From contig DASUBV010000109.1 of the NCBI GenBank assembly GCA_035763085.1, positions 1 to 43,248 on the forward strand: a DNA stretch of 43,248 nt, written 5' to 3'. Numbering within the stretch: the stretch's first letter is position 1; every line of letters starts with the position of its first letter. The stretch comes from DASUBV01 sp035763085. GTDB taxonomy: Bacteria > Actinomycetota > Actinomycetes > Streptosporangiales > Streptosporangiaceae. The position numbers and the translations under genes were made by a program. The notes under the pieces are model-generated. The model was not told the origin of the DNA, did no database searches, and worked only from the letters and a program-made list of their open reading frames with translations. This document shows positions 15,942 to 23,772 of the stretch, piece by piece.

Positions 15942-16373
15942 TCAGCCGGCCTGCAGGGCCTGCTCGAGCCAGGCCTTCAGCTGCGGCGCCGGCGGGGCGC
16001 CGACCTGGCGGGCGGCCTCGGTGCCCTGGTTCAGCAGCAGCAGCGTCGGGATCGACTGGACGCCGAACCGCTGCGCCAGCCGCGGTGACTCATCCACGTT
16101 GACCTTGACCAGCTTGACCTGGCCCGCCTTCTCGGCGGCCAGGCTGGCCAGCACCGGGCTGACCATCCGGCACGGCCCGCACCACGGCGCCCACAGGTCG
16201 ACCAGGACCGGCAGCGGCGCCTGCTCGGCGACCGCGGCGAAGGTGGTGTCATCGGCAGCCGCGACCCACGGCACCGGCTCGTGACAGCTGCCGCAGCGGG
16301 GCTTCCCCGCCGCGGCCGCCGGCACCCGGTTCCGCTTCCCGCAGCCAGGGCACCTGACCAGTTCGTCTTCCAT
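15942..16373 (-). CDS. Thioredoxin with N-terminal zinc ribbon (TrxC/thioredoxin-2 type)
   Basis: This 143-residue reductase reduces protein disulphides through WCGPC, with Cys65 and Cys68 as the redox pair. An N-terminal zinc ribbon is formed by Cys8, Cys11, Cys27 and Cys30 (CPGCGK and CGSCH), as in TrxC, a form associated with oxidative stress in other bacteria. The cis-Pro follows in SIPTLLLLNQG. GGAGG lies 5 nt before the ATG. It is transcribed away from a divergent P450 gene, sharing the interval 16374-16558. Confidence 0.93.
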   Translation of the reverse strand: MEDELVRCPGCGKRNRVPAAAAGKPRCGSCHEPVPWVAAADDTTFAAVAEQAPLPVLVDLWAPWCGPCRMVSPVLASLAAEKAGQVKLVKVNVDESPRLAQRFGVQSIPTLLLLNQGTEAARQVGAPPAPQLKAWLEQALQAG

Positions 16374-16441
16374 CGCATCCTCCGCCGCCGGAACACCCGC
16401 GGCGGCCGGGACATTCCCGCCGAGCAGAAACGCGATATAGC

Positions 16442-16470
16442 TTGACGCTTCTTGCGATACTACTTATCGT
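16442..16470 (+). promoter_or_regulatory. Promoter of the cytochrome P450 gene
   Basis: TTGACG (16442-16447) and TATCGT (16465-16470) are 17 nt apart, a good sigma-70-type match for this genome. Transcription would start near 16477, about 80 nt ahead of the ATG at 16559. Confidence 0.55.
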
Positions 16471-16558
16471 CGGGATGGCGCGGGACTCAGGCGGCGCCGC
16501 GCCCGGCACGGGGTCAGGCTGCCCGGAGCCGGGCTGCGGCGGGAGACGGGGCGGCAGC

Positions 16559-17764
16559 ATGGATGTAGCGGCAATTCTCACCGGGCTGGGCACGCCGGCC
16601 GGCCGCGCGGACCCGTATCCGCTGTATGAGCAGCTGCATGAGCACGGCACGGTCCTGCCGGCCGGTCATCAGGTCCTGGTGATCGGCTACGAGGCTGTCG
16701 GCGCCGTGCTGCGCGATCCGGCCTTCCGGGTCTCGGATGAGGCCAGCCTCGACGCCGAGTTCCCGTCCTGGCGCGACCACCCGGTGTTCGTCCAGGGCAT
16801 GGACTGGATCCTGAACCTGAACGCGCCACGGCACGGGCGGGTCCGCAGGCTGATGGCCCGGGCCTTTACCGCCCGGCGGGTCGGCTCGCTGGCGCCGGCC
16901 ATCGCCCGGATCGCCGACGAGCTGCTCGACGGCATGGCGGACCGCGGCGCGGACGGCTCGCCGGTCGAGTTCATGCACGACTTCGCCTACCTGCTGCCGG
17001 TCACGGTGATCTGCGAGCTGATCGGGATACCGGAGTCCGACCGGGAAGCGTTCCGGCCGGTCGCGCGGGACCTGGCCGAGGTGTTCGAGCTGACCGACCT
17101 GACCAGGCTGCCCGCCATCAACGCCGCGGCCGTCGAGCTGCTGTCCTATTTCACCGAGCTGGCCGGCCGGCGCCGCGCCGAGCCCCGCGATGACCTGCTC
17201 AGCGACCTGCTGGCGGCCAGCGACCGCGACGACGGCCAGCTCAGCGCGGCCGAGCTGCTGCACAACCTGACGCTGCTGCTGGTCGCCGGGTTCGAGACCA
17301 CGACCAACCTGCTCGGCAACGGCCTGCACATCGTGCTGACCGACCCGGCGGCCGGCCAGGGCCTGCGCGAGGGCTCGGTCTCGCCGCTGGCCTTCGTCGA
17401 GGAAGTGCTCCGCTTCGACTCCCCCGTCCAGCTCACCACCCGCCAGGGCTACGACACCACGCTGGACGGCGTGCCGGTGTCCGCCGGCACGGGCGTCGTC
17501 GCGATGCTCGGGGCGGGCAACCGCGACCCGCGCCGGTTCACCCGGCCGGGCGTGTTCGACCCGGCGCGCCCGGACGGCGGGACGCTCAGCTTCGGCGGCG
17601 GCGCGCACTACTGCATCGGCGCGGCGCTGGCCCGGCTGGAGGGCACGATAGCCTTCCCCCGGCTGCTGGACCGGTTCCCCGGGATTTCGGCGGCGGGCGA
17701 GCCGTCGCGGCGCGACCGCCTCCTGCTGCGCGGCTTCGACACCCTCCCGGTCAGCGTGGCGTAA
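16559..17764 (+). CDS. Cytochrome P450
   Basis: The 401-residue enzyme is a soluble bacterial P450 monooxygenase. The I-helix AGFETTT, the K-helix Glu282/Arg285 pair in EEVLR, and the heme loop FGGGAHYCIGAALAR with Cys352 as ligand are intact. Length and the lack of a membrane anchor match class I enzymes that take electrons from a separate ferredoxin; none is encoded beside it. The start at ATG 16559 gives the normal length and leaves the promoter at 16442-16470 outside the gene. It lies about 1 kb from the acyl-CoA dehydrogenase pair on the same strand. A perfect 36-bp palindrome begins 7 bp after the stop. Confidence 0.93.
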   Translation: MDVAAILTGLGTPAGRADPYPLYEQLHEHGTVLPAGHQVLVIGYEAVGAVLRDPAFRVSDEASLDAEFPSWRDHPVFVQGMDWILNLNAPRHGRVRRLMARAFTARRVGSLAPAIARIADELLDGMADRGADGSPVEFMHDFAYLLPVTVICELIGIPESDREAFRPVARDLAEVFELTDLTRLPAINAAAVELLSYFTELAGRRRAEPRDDLLSDLLAASDRDDGQLSAAELLHNLTLLLVAGFETTTNLLGNGLHIVLTDPAAGQGLREGSVSPLAFVEEVLRFDSPVQLTTRQGYDTTLDGVPVSAGTGVVAMLGAGNRDPRRFTRPGVFDPARPDGGTLSFGGGAHYCIGAALARLEGTIAFPRLLDRFPGISAAGEPSRRDRLLLRGFDTLPVSVA

Positions 17765-17770
17765 GCCGGG

Positions 17771-17806
17771 CCGGCGGACCCGGCCGGCGCCGGCCGGGTC
17801 CGCCGG
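17771..17806. terminator. Perfect 36-bp palindrome after the P450 gene
   Basis: The 18-nt arms 17771-17788 (CCGGCGGACCCGGCCGGC) and 17789-17806 are exact reverse complements with no spacer. It starts 7 bp after the TAA. It would fold into a very stable hairpin and lacks a U-run, as many actinobacterial terminators do. Confidence 0.65.
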
Positions 17807-17977
17807 AGCGCTACCTGCCCGCCGGGGCTGCGGCCGTGGCGCTTCTCGCCGGCGGCCTGGTCAACCCCGGCGCGGCCCGGCGGCACGGCCGCCGGCTGGC
17901 GGCCCCGTCCGAGGCGTCCTGGCGGGGCCGGCCGGCTGATGGCGGGACTGGCATAACGCATGAGATCATCCGGAACT

Positions 17978-19972
17978 ATGCGCAAAGACCTGCGGGAATC
18001 TCCTGAGTACGCGGCGGTCGCCGAGCATCTCCGGCGGCTGCATGAGCCGGCTTTCGGCAGGCCGCACCAGGTCACTGACCTCACCGCGACGCCCGACGCC
18101 AGCCGCATCGTGGTGACCGGATCGGTCTACGACGAGCTCGACGGGCTGCCGCGCACCGCCCTGTACGAGGTGCGGAACGGCGGGCTGCGCGCGCTGACCT
18201 CCGGCGGCGGGTCAGCCAAGGCTGGCCGGCTCGCGCCGGGCGGGTCAGCGCTGGCCTTCCTGTCGGACCGGGCCAGGGCGGAGGTGTTCCAGCTTTACCT
18301 GCTGGAGGACGGCCAGCTCGGCGAGGCCCGGGCGGCGCCTGCCGTCCCCGGCACGGCCGAGTTTCTCGCCTGGTCACCGGACGGCACCCGGATCCTGGTG
18401 GGAGTTGCCGGGCTCGGCGCCGAGATGTCCGACGCGCAGGGTTCGGGAACGGCCGGCACGGGCGAGTCCGGGCTGCCGTCCTGGTACCCGGAAGTCGAGG
18501 CCGGGACGCCGGAGGATGCCTGGCGCAGCCTGTGGCTGTACACCCCGGCATCCGGCGACCTGACCAGGGTCTCGCCCGACGGGCTGAACGTCTGGGAAGC
18601 GGCCTGGTCCGGCCCCGGCCACGTGCTGGCCATCACCAGCCCGCGGCCCGGCGAGGACGACTGGTACTCCGCGGTGCTCAGCCGGCTCGACATCGCCACG
18701 GGCGAGGTGACCGAGCTGCTGCGCAGTGACGTCCAGCTCGGCCTGCCCACCGGGACCGCCGACGGCCGGCGGGCCGCCGTGGTCGAGGCCGTGTGCAGCG
18801 ACCGGTGGATCGTGGCGGGCGACCTGATCCTGCTTGACCTGGTGGCCGGCACCAGGTGCGCCGTGGACACCGCCGGGACCGATGTCACCGCGGTCCAGTG
18901 GCTCGACGGAACGCGGCTCGGCTACGCCGGCCAGCGCCATCTGGACAGCGTGGCCGGGATCGCCGACGCCGGGGAGGGCCCCCTGCCGGAGACGGTCACC
19001 GCCAAGGAGCTGGTGGCGTCCGAGCAGTCGTGGGCGAGTTGGTTCTACCCGGCCGGCGCCTTCACCGCCGACGGCCGGGTGGTCGTGGTCCGCGACGACT
19101 ACGACACCCCGCAGCAGATCGCCGTCACCGGCACCGGCGCCGACGAGGTGCTGGCGTCCCTGGCCCATGCCGGCACCGACTACCTCCGGTCGGTCGCGGG
19201 CTCAGCGGCCGACGTCAGCTGGAGCGCGCCGGACGGGACCCAGATCGAGGGCGTGCTGTGCACGCCGCCCGGGGACGGGCCGTTCCCGCTGGTCCTGGAC
19301 GTCCACGGCGGGCCGGTCGGGGCCTACCAGCGGAGCTGGACGATGCGTGACTACGCGGTCCCGCTGCTAGTATCCCGCGGCTATGCCGTCCTGCTCCCGA
19401 ACCCACGGGGCAGTTCCGGCCGGGGCCGGGAGTTCGCCGCCGCGGTCGTCGGCGACATGGGCGGCGCGGACACCCGCGACTACCTGTCCGGGATCGACGC
19501 GATGGTCGAGCGCGGGATCGCCGACCCGGAGCGGATCGGCACCATGGGCGTCAGCTACGGCGGGTTCATGTCGGCCTGGCTGGTGACCCAGGACCAGCGG
19601 TTCAGGGCCGCCGTGGCCGGCTCGCCGGTGGCCGAGTGGTACAGCTTCACGTTCACGACCAACATTCCGCGCTGGGGACTGTGGTTCCTGGACGGCGCCG
19701 ACCCCGAGGAGGCCGGCAGCCAGGTGCACACCCGCAGCCCGGTGCTGCACGCGAGCAAGGCCAGGACGCCGACCCTGCTCACGGCCGGAGCGAAGGACAG
19801 GTGCACGCCGGCCGGCCAGGCCCGGGAGTTCTATCAGGCGCTGACTGGTCATGGCGTCGACTCGGAGCTGGTGATCTACCCGGGGGAAGGACACGGCGTC
19901 AGCCAGTTCCCGGCCATCACGGACTACCTGACCCGGCTGGTGACCTGGTTCGGGAAGTACATGCCAGCCTGA
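17978..19972 (+). CDS. S9 family peptidase (prolyl oligopeptidase/acylaminoacyl peptidase type)
   Basis: This 664-residue serine peptidase has an N-terminal beta-propeller (about residues 30-370) and a C-terminal alpha/beta-hydrolase domain. The catalytic triad is Ser526 (GVSYGGF), Asp607 (AKDRCTP) and His639 (GEGHGV); the oxyanion region is LDVHGGPVGAYQRSW. Such enzymes cleave short peptides or acyl-peptides. No signal peptide is seen, so it is probably cytoplasmic. The ATG at 17978 is chosen because GATCAT lies 8 nt upstream; an ATG at 17960 would add six residues. It stands alone. Confidence 0.92.
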   Translation: MRKDLRESPEYAAVAEHLRRLHEPAFGRPHQVTDLTATPDASRIVVTGSVYDELDGLPRTALYEVRNGGLRALTSGGGSAKAGRLAPGGSALAFLSDRARAEVFQLYLLEDGQLGEARAAPAVPGTAEFLAWSPDGTRILVGVAGLGAEMSDAQGSGTAGTGESGLPSWYPEVEAGTPEDAWRSLWLYTPASGDLTRVSPDGLNVWEAAWSGPGHVLAITSPRPGEDDWYSAVLSRLDIATGEVTELLRSDVQLGLPTGTADGRRAAVVEAVCSDRWIVAGDLILLDLVAGTRCAVDTAGTDVTAVQWLDGTRLGYAGQRHLDSVAGIADAGEGPLPETVTAKELVASEQSWASWFYPAGAFTADGRVVVVRDDYDTPQQIAVTGTGADEVLASLAHAGTDYLRSVAGSAADVSWSAPDGTQIEGVLCTPPGDGPFPLVLDVHGGPVGAYQRSWTMRDYAVPLLVSRGYAVLLPNPRGSSGRGREFAAAVVGDMGGADTRDYLSGIDAMVERGIADPERIGTMGVSYGGFMSAWLVTQDQRFRAAVAGSPVAEWYSFTFTTNIPRWGLWFLDGADPEEAGSQVHTRSPVLHASKARTPTLLTAGAKDRCTPAGQAREFYQALTGHGVDSELVIYPGEGHGVSQFPAITDYLTRLVTWFGKYMPA

Positions 19973-20010
19973 TCTCGCGGCCGTCCAGATCTCGCGCCGC
20001 GCGGCCTGCG

Positions 20011-20110
20011 CTAGCGGTCAGTGCCGCGGTTCAGGCTGGCCAGGGCCGTGGTCAGCACCTGGCCGGTGAGTGCAGGGGCGCGCGCCGCCTGCACGGGCTC
20101 CCCTGGGCTC
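20011..20110 (-). pseudogene. Possible C-terminal gene remnant
   Basis: On the minus strand about 33 codons ending at a TAG (20011-20013) read PVQAARAPALTGQVLTTALAS then LNRGTDR, with high third-position GC and a helical composition. Upstream the frame becomes unlike coding sequence. I recognise no family. It may be the tail of a lost gene or chance. Confidence 0.2.
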
Positions 20111-20203
20111 CGGTGCGTGCGTGCGACAGCCGGGATTCCGTTGTGAGTAGTTACCGGGGATGACGCGGGCGCGGCGGTCGCGGGCGCGGCCGCTCCGGGC
20201 TGC

Positions 20204-20209
20204 CAGGAT
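20204..20209 (+). promoter_or_regulatory. Putative -10 box of a leaderless VOC-gene transcript
   Basis: CAGGAT is followed by 6 nt and the GTG at 20216. GAGGA in those 6 nt lies only one base from the start codon. Confidence 0.3.
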
Positions 20210-20215
20210 GAGGAT

Positions 20216-20608
20216 GTGGAGGTCTTAGCCAGCCGCATCCTGCTGCGGCCCGCCGACGCGCGGCGCAGCCGCCAGTTCTACCGGAACGTCCTGGGCCTGG
20301 CGGTATACCGGGAGTTCGGCCCGCGCGACGATCCCGGCGTGGTGTTCTTCCTCGGCCAGGGCCTGCTGGAGGTGTCCGGGTCCTGGGCCGGCCCGCCGGG
20401 CGGCGGCCCGGTGATGATCTGGCTCCAGGTACGGGACGTGCGCGCCGAGCACGAGCGGCTCGCCGCGGCCGGGGCGCGCATCCTGCGCGGGCCGCAGGCC
20501 GAGTCCTGGGGGCTGACCGAGATGTGGATCGAGGATCCCGACGGGGTGCGGATCGTGCTGGTGGAGATCCCGGCCGATCACCCGCTGCGGCGCGACACCC
20601 GCTCCTGA
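20216..20608 (+). CDS. VOC family protein (glyoxalase/bleomycin-resistance fold)
   Basis: The 130-residue protein has the paired beta-alpha-beta-beta-beta units of the vicinal oxygen chelate fold: ILLRPADARRSRQFYRNVLGL in the first, VRDVRAEHERLAAAGARIL and the closing MWIEDPDGVRIVLVEIP in the second. Members include glyoxalase I, dioxygenases and drug-binding proteins, and the substrate cannot be told here. It is a single gene converging on a HesB-like gene, with a strong hairpin between them. Confidence 0.88.
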   Translation: MEVLASRILLRPADARRSRQFYRNVLGLAVYREFGPRDDPGVVFFLGQGLLEVSGSWAGPPGGGPVMIWLQVRDVRAEHERLAAAGARILRGPQAESWGLTEMWIEDPDGVRIVLVEIPADHPLRRDTRS

Positions 20609-20676
20609 GCCCCGCGGCGGGCCCCGGGGCCGGGCCGGGCAGCGAGCGCGCCGCGGCCGGGTGCGGGCAGCACAAA

Positions 20677-20714
20677 GCGTTCGGCTGGCGGGCATTGTGC
20701 CGCCAGCCGAACGC
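20677..20714. terminator. Bidirectional terminator hairpin between convergent VOC and HesB-like genes
   Basis: GCGTTCGGCTGGCGG (20677-20691) and its exact complement (20700-20714) form a 15-bp stem with an 8-nt loop. It lies 68 bp past the VOC stop and 21 bp past the stop of the gene on the other strand. Confidence 0.7.
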
Positions 20715-20735
20715 TCAGGCTCAGGCAGACCGGTG

Positions 20736-21020
20736 CTAGACGGTCTTGCGGGCCAGCGTGAACGACGCCTGGCCCTGATCGTCGAGTTCCCCGTCCAGCT
20801 CGCGGTCGTCCAGCATCGTCGCCGCGGTCGACTGCAGGAACACCTTCGCGCCGGAGTCCTCGATGACAGCGTCGTCGGGCTGCGGGCTGTCCAGCGCCAG
20901 TACCAGCGCACCGGTCTCGCCCTCGGGCAGGGACATTCGCAGGCCGGCGTCATCCGGGACACCCGGCTGAGAGGTCAGAGCCCGGATCGTCCCGGCAGCT
21001 CGTTCGGTAAGCGTGAGCAT
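20736..21020 (-). CDS. HesB/IscA-like protein without cysteines
   Basis: The 94-residue protein has the overall pattern of HesB/IscA Fe-S scaffold proteins: LTLTERAAGTIRAL at the start, GLRMSL, and the VIEDSGAKVFLQSTAATMLDD segment where scaffold proteins read like VDxxS...L.G..ID. The three cysteines that bind iron or clusters in IscA are absent; the protein has no Cys at all. It cannot act as a classical scaffold, and its role is unknown. ATG 21020 is chosen for the GAGGTGG site 5 nt upstream. Confidence 0.75.
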   Translation of the reverse strand: MLTLTERAAGTIRALTSQPGVPDDAGLRMSLPEGETGALVLALDSPQPDDAVIEDSGAKVFLQSTAATMLDDRELDGELDDQGQASFTLARKTV

Positions 21021-21150
21021 CGTCACCACCTCGTGGGTTTCGCAACAGTCGGCACGGCGACAGACCCTGCCCAGGCTGGCCCGGCTCAAACGTTCTGCTC
21101 AGGCCGGCATGGCCGGCCGCCGCCGCTTCGGGTCCTGATCGCCCGCGGAG

Positions 21151-21657
21151 CTACATTTCGCCCACGGCGCGCTGCAAAGTCTTGTCAATCTCCTTCGGGT
21201 CGGTGTCCAGCTCCTCGGCGACCTCCTTCTCGGCCCGGGTCACCGCCTTCTGCACCGCTTCGCGGATCTTGGTCTCGCCGACTACGACCAGCCCGGCCTC
21301 GCCGGGGTCGATGAGCTCCCCCAGGTCCTTGGCCCGCTGCCGGGGCATGCCCTTGGCCAGGTGCCCGCCGACCCCGCCGATGACCCCGCCCGCGGCCGCC
21401 GTCGCCAGGATGGACGGCGGGAAGATCACGCCGACCGCCGCGCCAGCGGCCACGCCCCACCAGGCACCGTGCCGGGTGGCCGTCTCGTCCTTGTTCTCGT
21501 GCACCTTGCCCCGGTCGTCCTTGGTGACGACTGCCGCGTCGTAGGCGCCCACCAGCCCGCTGGCGTGCAGGCCCTTGACGACCTGGTAGTCATCGCGCGC
21601 CGCCGTCTCGCTCGGGTAGGTGGCTACGTAAATGAAAGTGCCGTCGGCCTTAGCCAC
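21151..21657 (-). CDS. DUF1269-type protein with glycine-rich membrane segment
   Basis: The 168-residue protein begins with a ferredoxin-like region (TFIYVATYPSETAARDDYQVV), then has a hydrophobic Gly/Ala-rich hairpin (WWGVAAGAAVGVIFPPSILAT, followed by AAAGGVIGGVGGHL), and ends with a charged helical tail (REAVQKAVTRAEKEVAEELD). This is the layout of the DUF1269 family, whose function is unsettled. GTG at 21657 is chosen for AGGGGG 6 nt upstream; the open frame extends further but without that signal. Confidence 0.78.
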   Translation of the reverse strand: MAKADGTFIYVATYPSETAARDDYQVVKGLHASGLVGAYDAAVVTKDDRGKVHENKDETATRHGAWWGVAAGAAVGVIFPPSILATAAAGGVIGGVGGHLAKGMPRQRAKDLGELIDPGEAGLVVVGETKIREAVQKAVTRAEKEVAEELDTDPKEIDKTLQRAVGEM

Positions 21658-21948
21658 GTCGGCCCCCTCTCGTATCGCTGCGTACTGATGATGTCGCTGC
21701 GTGATGTCGCTGAGTGGTCTGGCTGCGTCCGTGCGCCAGCCCCGAACACTGGCCGCCGCGAGCGCCCCTGTCATCACCCGCCGGGAGTGACATCGCCACC
21801 TCAGGCGGGCTGATCTGCGGGTGCCTGACCGGGCGCAGGCAGGTCAGCACCTTGAGCAGCTTCGGGGGCCTGGCGCCTCGCCGGATCCTGGCGCCCCGCC
21901 AGGGGCAGAGGGCAGGTGCCCCCAGGGGGCCGGGGCGTGCCCGCCGGC

Positions 21949-21954
21949 TAGGTT
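21949..21954 (+). promoter_or_regulatory. Putative -10 box of a split-barrel gene
   Basis: TAGGTT is followed by 8 nt and the GTG at 21963, with no ribosome site between. Transcription would begin at or within two bases of the start codon. Confidence 0.35.
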
Positions 21955-21962
21955 CGGCGATC

Positions 21963-22388
21963 GTGATCGAATCTCGCTTCGCCGGCCTGCTGGCCGGGCG
22001 CAATCAGGGCATCCTGGTCACCCAGCGGGTCAGCGGGCGGCCGCAGCTGTCCAACGTGAACTACGCGTTCGACCCCGGCAGCCAGGTCATCCGGGTCTCC
22101 ACCACCGCGGACCGGGCCAAGGTGGCCAATATGCGCCGCGACCCGCGGGTCAGCTTCCACGTTTCCAGCGAGGACTTCTGGAACTATGTGGTCGTCGATG
22201 GCACCGCGGAGCTGTCCGCGGTCGCCGCCGATCCCGGCGACGCGGCCGTGGCCGAGCTGGTGGACCTGTTCCGCGCCGTGCAGGGCGAGCACCCCGACTG
22301 GGATGACTACCGGGCAGCCATGGTGCGCGACCGGCGCCTGGTGGTCCGGGTGCACGCCGAGCATGCCTACGGCTTGTTCCAGCGCTAG
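21963..22388 (+). CDS. PPOX-class F420-dependent oxidoreductase-like protein
   Basis: The 141-residue split-barrel protein begins ESRFAGLLAGRNQGILVTQRV and continues with VSTTADRAKVANMRRDPRVSFHV and NYVVVDGTAELS, as in the small F420/FMN-binding proteins of actinomycetes (Rv1155-like). Such proteins bind F420 or flavin and reduce or protect diverse compounds; the substrate is unknown. It differs clearly from the other split-barrel protein at 11470-11958. GTG at 21963 fits both the family start and the upstream -10. Confidence 0.85.
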   Translation: MIESRFAGLLAGRNQGILVTQRVSGRPQLSNVNYAFDPGSQVIRVSTTADRAKVANMRRDPRVSFHVSSEDFWNYVVVDGTAELSAVAADPGDAAVAELVDLFRAVQGEHPDWDDYRAAMVRDRRLVVRVHAEHAYGLFQR

Positions 22389-22469
22389 CCTGCCCGGCTG
22401 GCATCAGCACCACATCCGGCAGCCCGGAGCGCATCAGCCGCTGGCAGGTTCTGCAGCAGCAGATAGCGA

Positions 22470-22491
22470 TGCCCGGCGGAAGAGCCGGGCA
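22470..22491 (+). terminator. Hairpin after the split-barrel gene, first of two in the EamA leader
   Basis: TGCCCGGC (22470-22477) and GCCGGGCA (22484-22491) form an 8-bp stem with a GGAAGA loop, about 80 bp after the stop codon. A second hairpin (ACGCCCC 22529-22535, GGGGCGT 22552-22558) follows. The pair could end transcription or form a leader structure before the EamA gene at 22644. Confidence 0.4.
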
Positions 22492-22643
22492 CGATAAGCT
22501 CAGCGACGTGCACCGGCTCTTTCCTATAACGCCCCCGCCGCGCTCCTGAGCGGGGCGTCAGGTCACCTTCTTCCTCTTCGGGCTAGCCATGCCGGCGCCC
22601 CGCTTCCGCGACCTTTCCCATCTCGTCGCAGGAGCGATCCTTC

Positions 22644-23583
22644 ATGTCCGTTTCAACCCTTTACCTGGTGCTGTCCGGCCTGCTCTGGGGAACCGGCGGC
22701 CTCATCGGCAGCCTCTTCGGCCGGGCGGCCGGCCTGTCCGCCATGTCCGTCGCCGCCTGCCGCCTGCTGGCCGGCGGCGGGCTCATCGTCGCCTGCCTGA
22801 CGATGACCGGCCGGCGGTGGCCAGCCGGACGGGCCGCCTGGACCCGGATCGCCCTGAACGGCGCCCTGTCGGCGCTGTTCCAGGGCTGCTATTTCGCCGC
22901 CATCTCGCTGACGTCCGTCAGCCTGGCCACCCTCGTCACGATCGGCGGAACCCCCGTCATCGTCGCTATCGCCGAGCAGGCCCGCGGCCGGCGAGCCCCC
23001 GGCCGGGCGGGCGTGATCACCATGGCGATGGCGCTGGCCGGCCTCGGCCTGCTGATCGGCCTCCCCGGTGCCGGGTTCAGTGAGGCCGCGGTGCTCGCCA
23101 GCGCGGCCATGGCGCTGCTGTCCGCCGCCGGCTTCGCCGCCGTCACGCTGATCGGGGCCTCGCCGGTCCCGGGCCTGGACGAGCTAGCCCTGAACGGCTT
23201 CGGGTTCACCCTGGGCGGCCTGGCCCTGCTCCCGCTGGCCGCAATGCTCGGCGGCGGCACTGGCTTCCGGCCGGGCCTCGCCTCGGCCGGGCTGCTGACT
23301 GCGCTCGCGGTCGGCCCGACAGCTGTGGCTTACACACTGTATTTCCGCGAGCACCGCCGCTCTGCTGTCGCTCATCGAGCCGCTGGCCGCCGCCGTGCTG
23401 GCCGCGCTGGTGCTCGGGGACAGGCTGAGCGCCACGGGAATTGCGGGCGGGGTCATGCTGCTCGCTGCCGTAGTCCGCACCATCCGGGCGGACTCCGTCC
23501 AGCGCCAGCCAGCAGTGGTTGGGCTGACGGGCCCGCCGGGGAGCCCGGCGCGCCGGCCGGGTTCTCGCACATCCTCTCGATAG
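22644..23583 (+). pseudogene. EamA/DMT-family transporter, frameshifted
   Basis: The first 235 codons encode eight hydrophobic helices typical of drug/metabolite transporters (LYLVLSGLLWGTGGLIGSLFG at the start, PTAVAYTLYFRE at the break). After TATTTCCGC near 23349 the reading frame changes to an Arg-rich nonsense tail. In the +1 frame the expected continuation appears at once: STAALLSLIEPLAAAVLAAL and GDRLSATGIAGGVMLLAAVV, ending at a TAG (23581-23583). Family members have about seven more residues (of the type GLRTASA) at the junction, so roughly 20 nt seem lost. If translated as it stands, the protein runs to 23660 and lacks the last two helices. It may be a pseudogene or an assembly error. 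AGGAG precedes the ATG. Confidence 0.75.
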
Positions 23584-23772
23584 CTCCGGCGCTCGGGCTC
23601 CCGCCGGCCGGGCTCACCCGAGTACCGCTGGTGAGCACGCTGCCCGTGCGGGCCGCGTGAAGCCTGACGCGGCCTGCATTTCCGCGGGTAACCCGGGGAC
23701 TCCCCTATCGCCGCGCGGCGGCGGATAGCGTGTGCCTCACCTGCTCGTGCGCGGAACGGAGAGGCGACGTTG

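Noticed and set aside
22389..22643. Known riboswitch before the EamA gene
   Set aside because: Hairpins are present, but I could not match any conserved riboswitch core.
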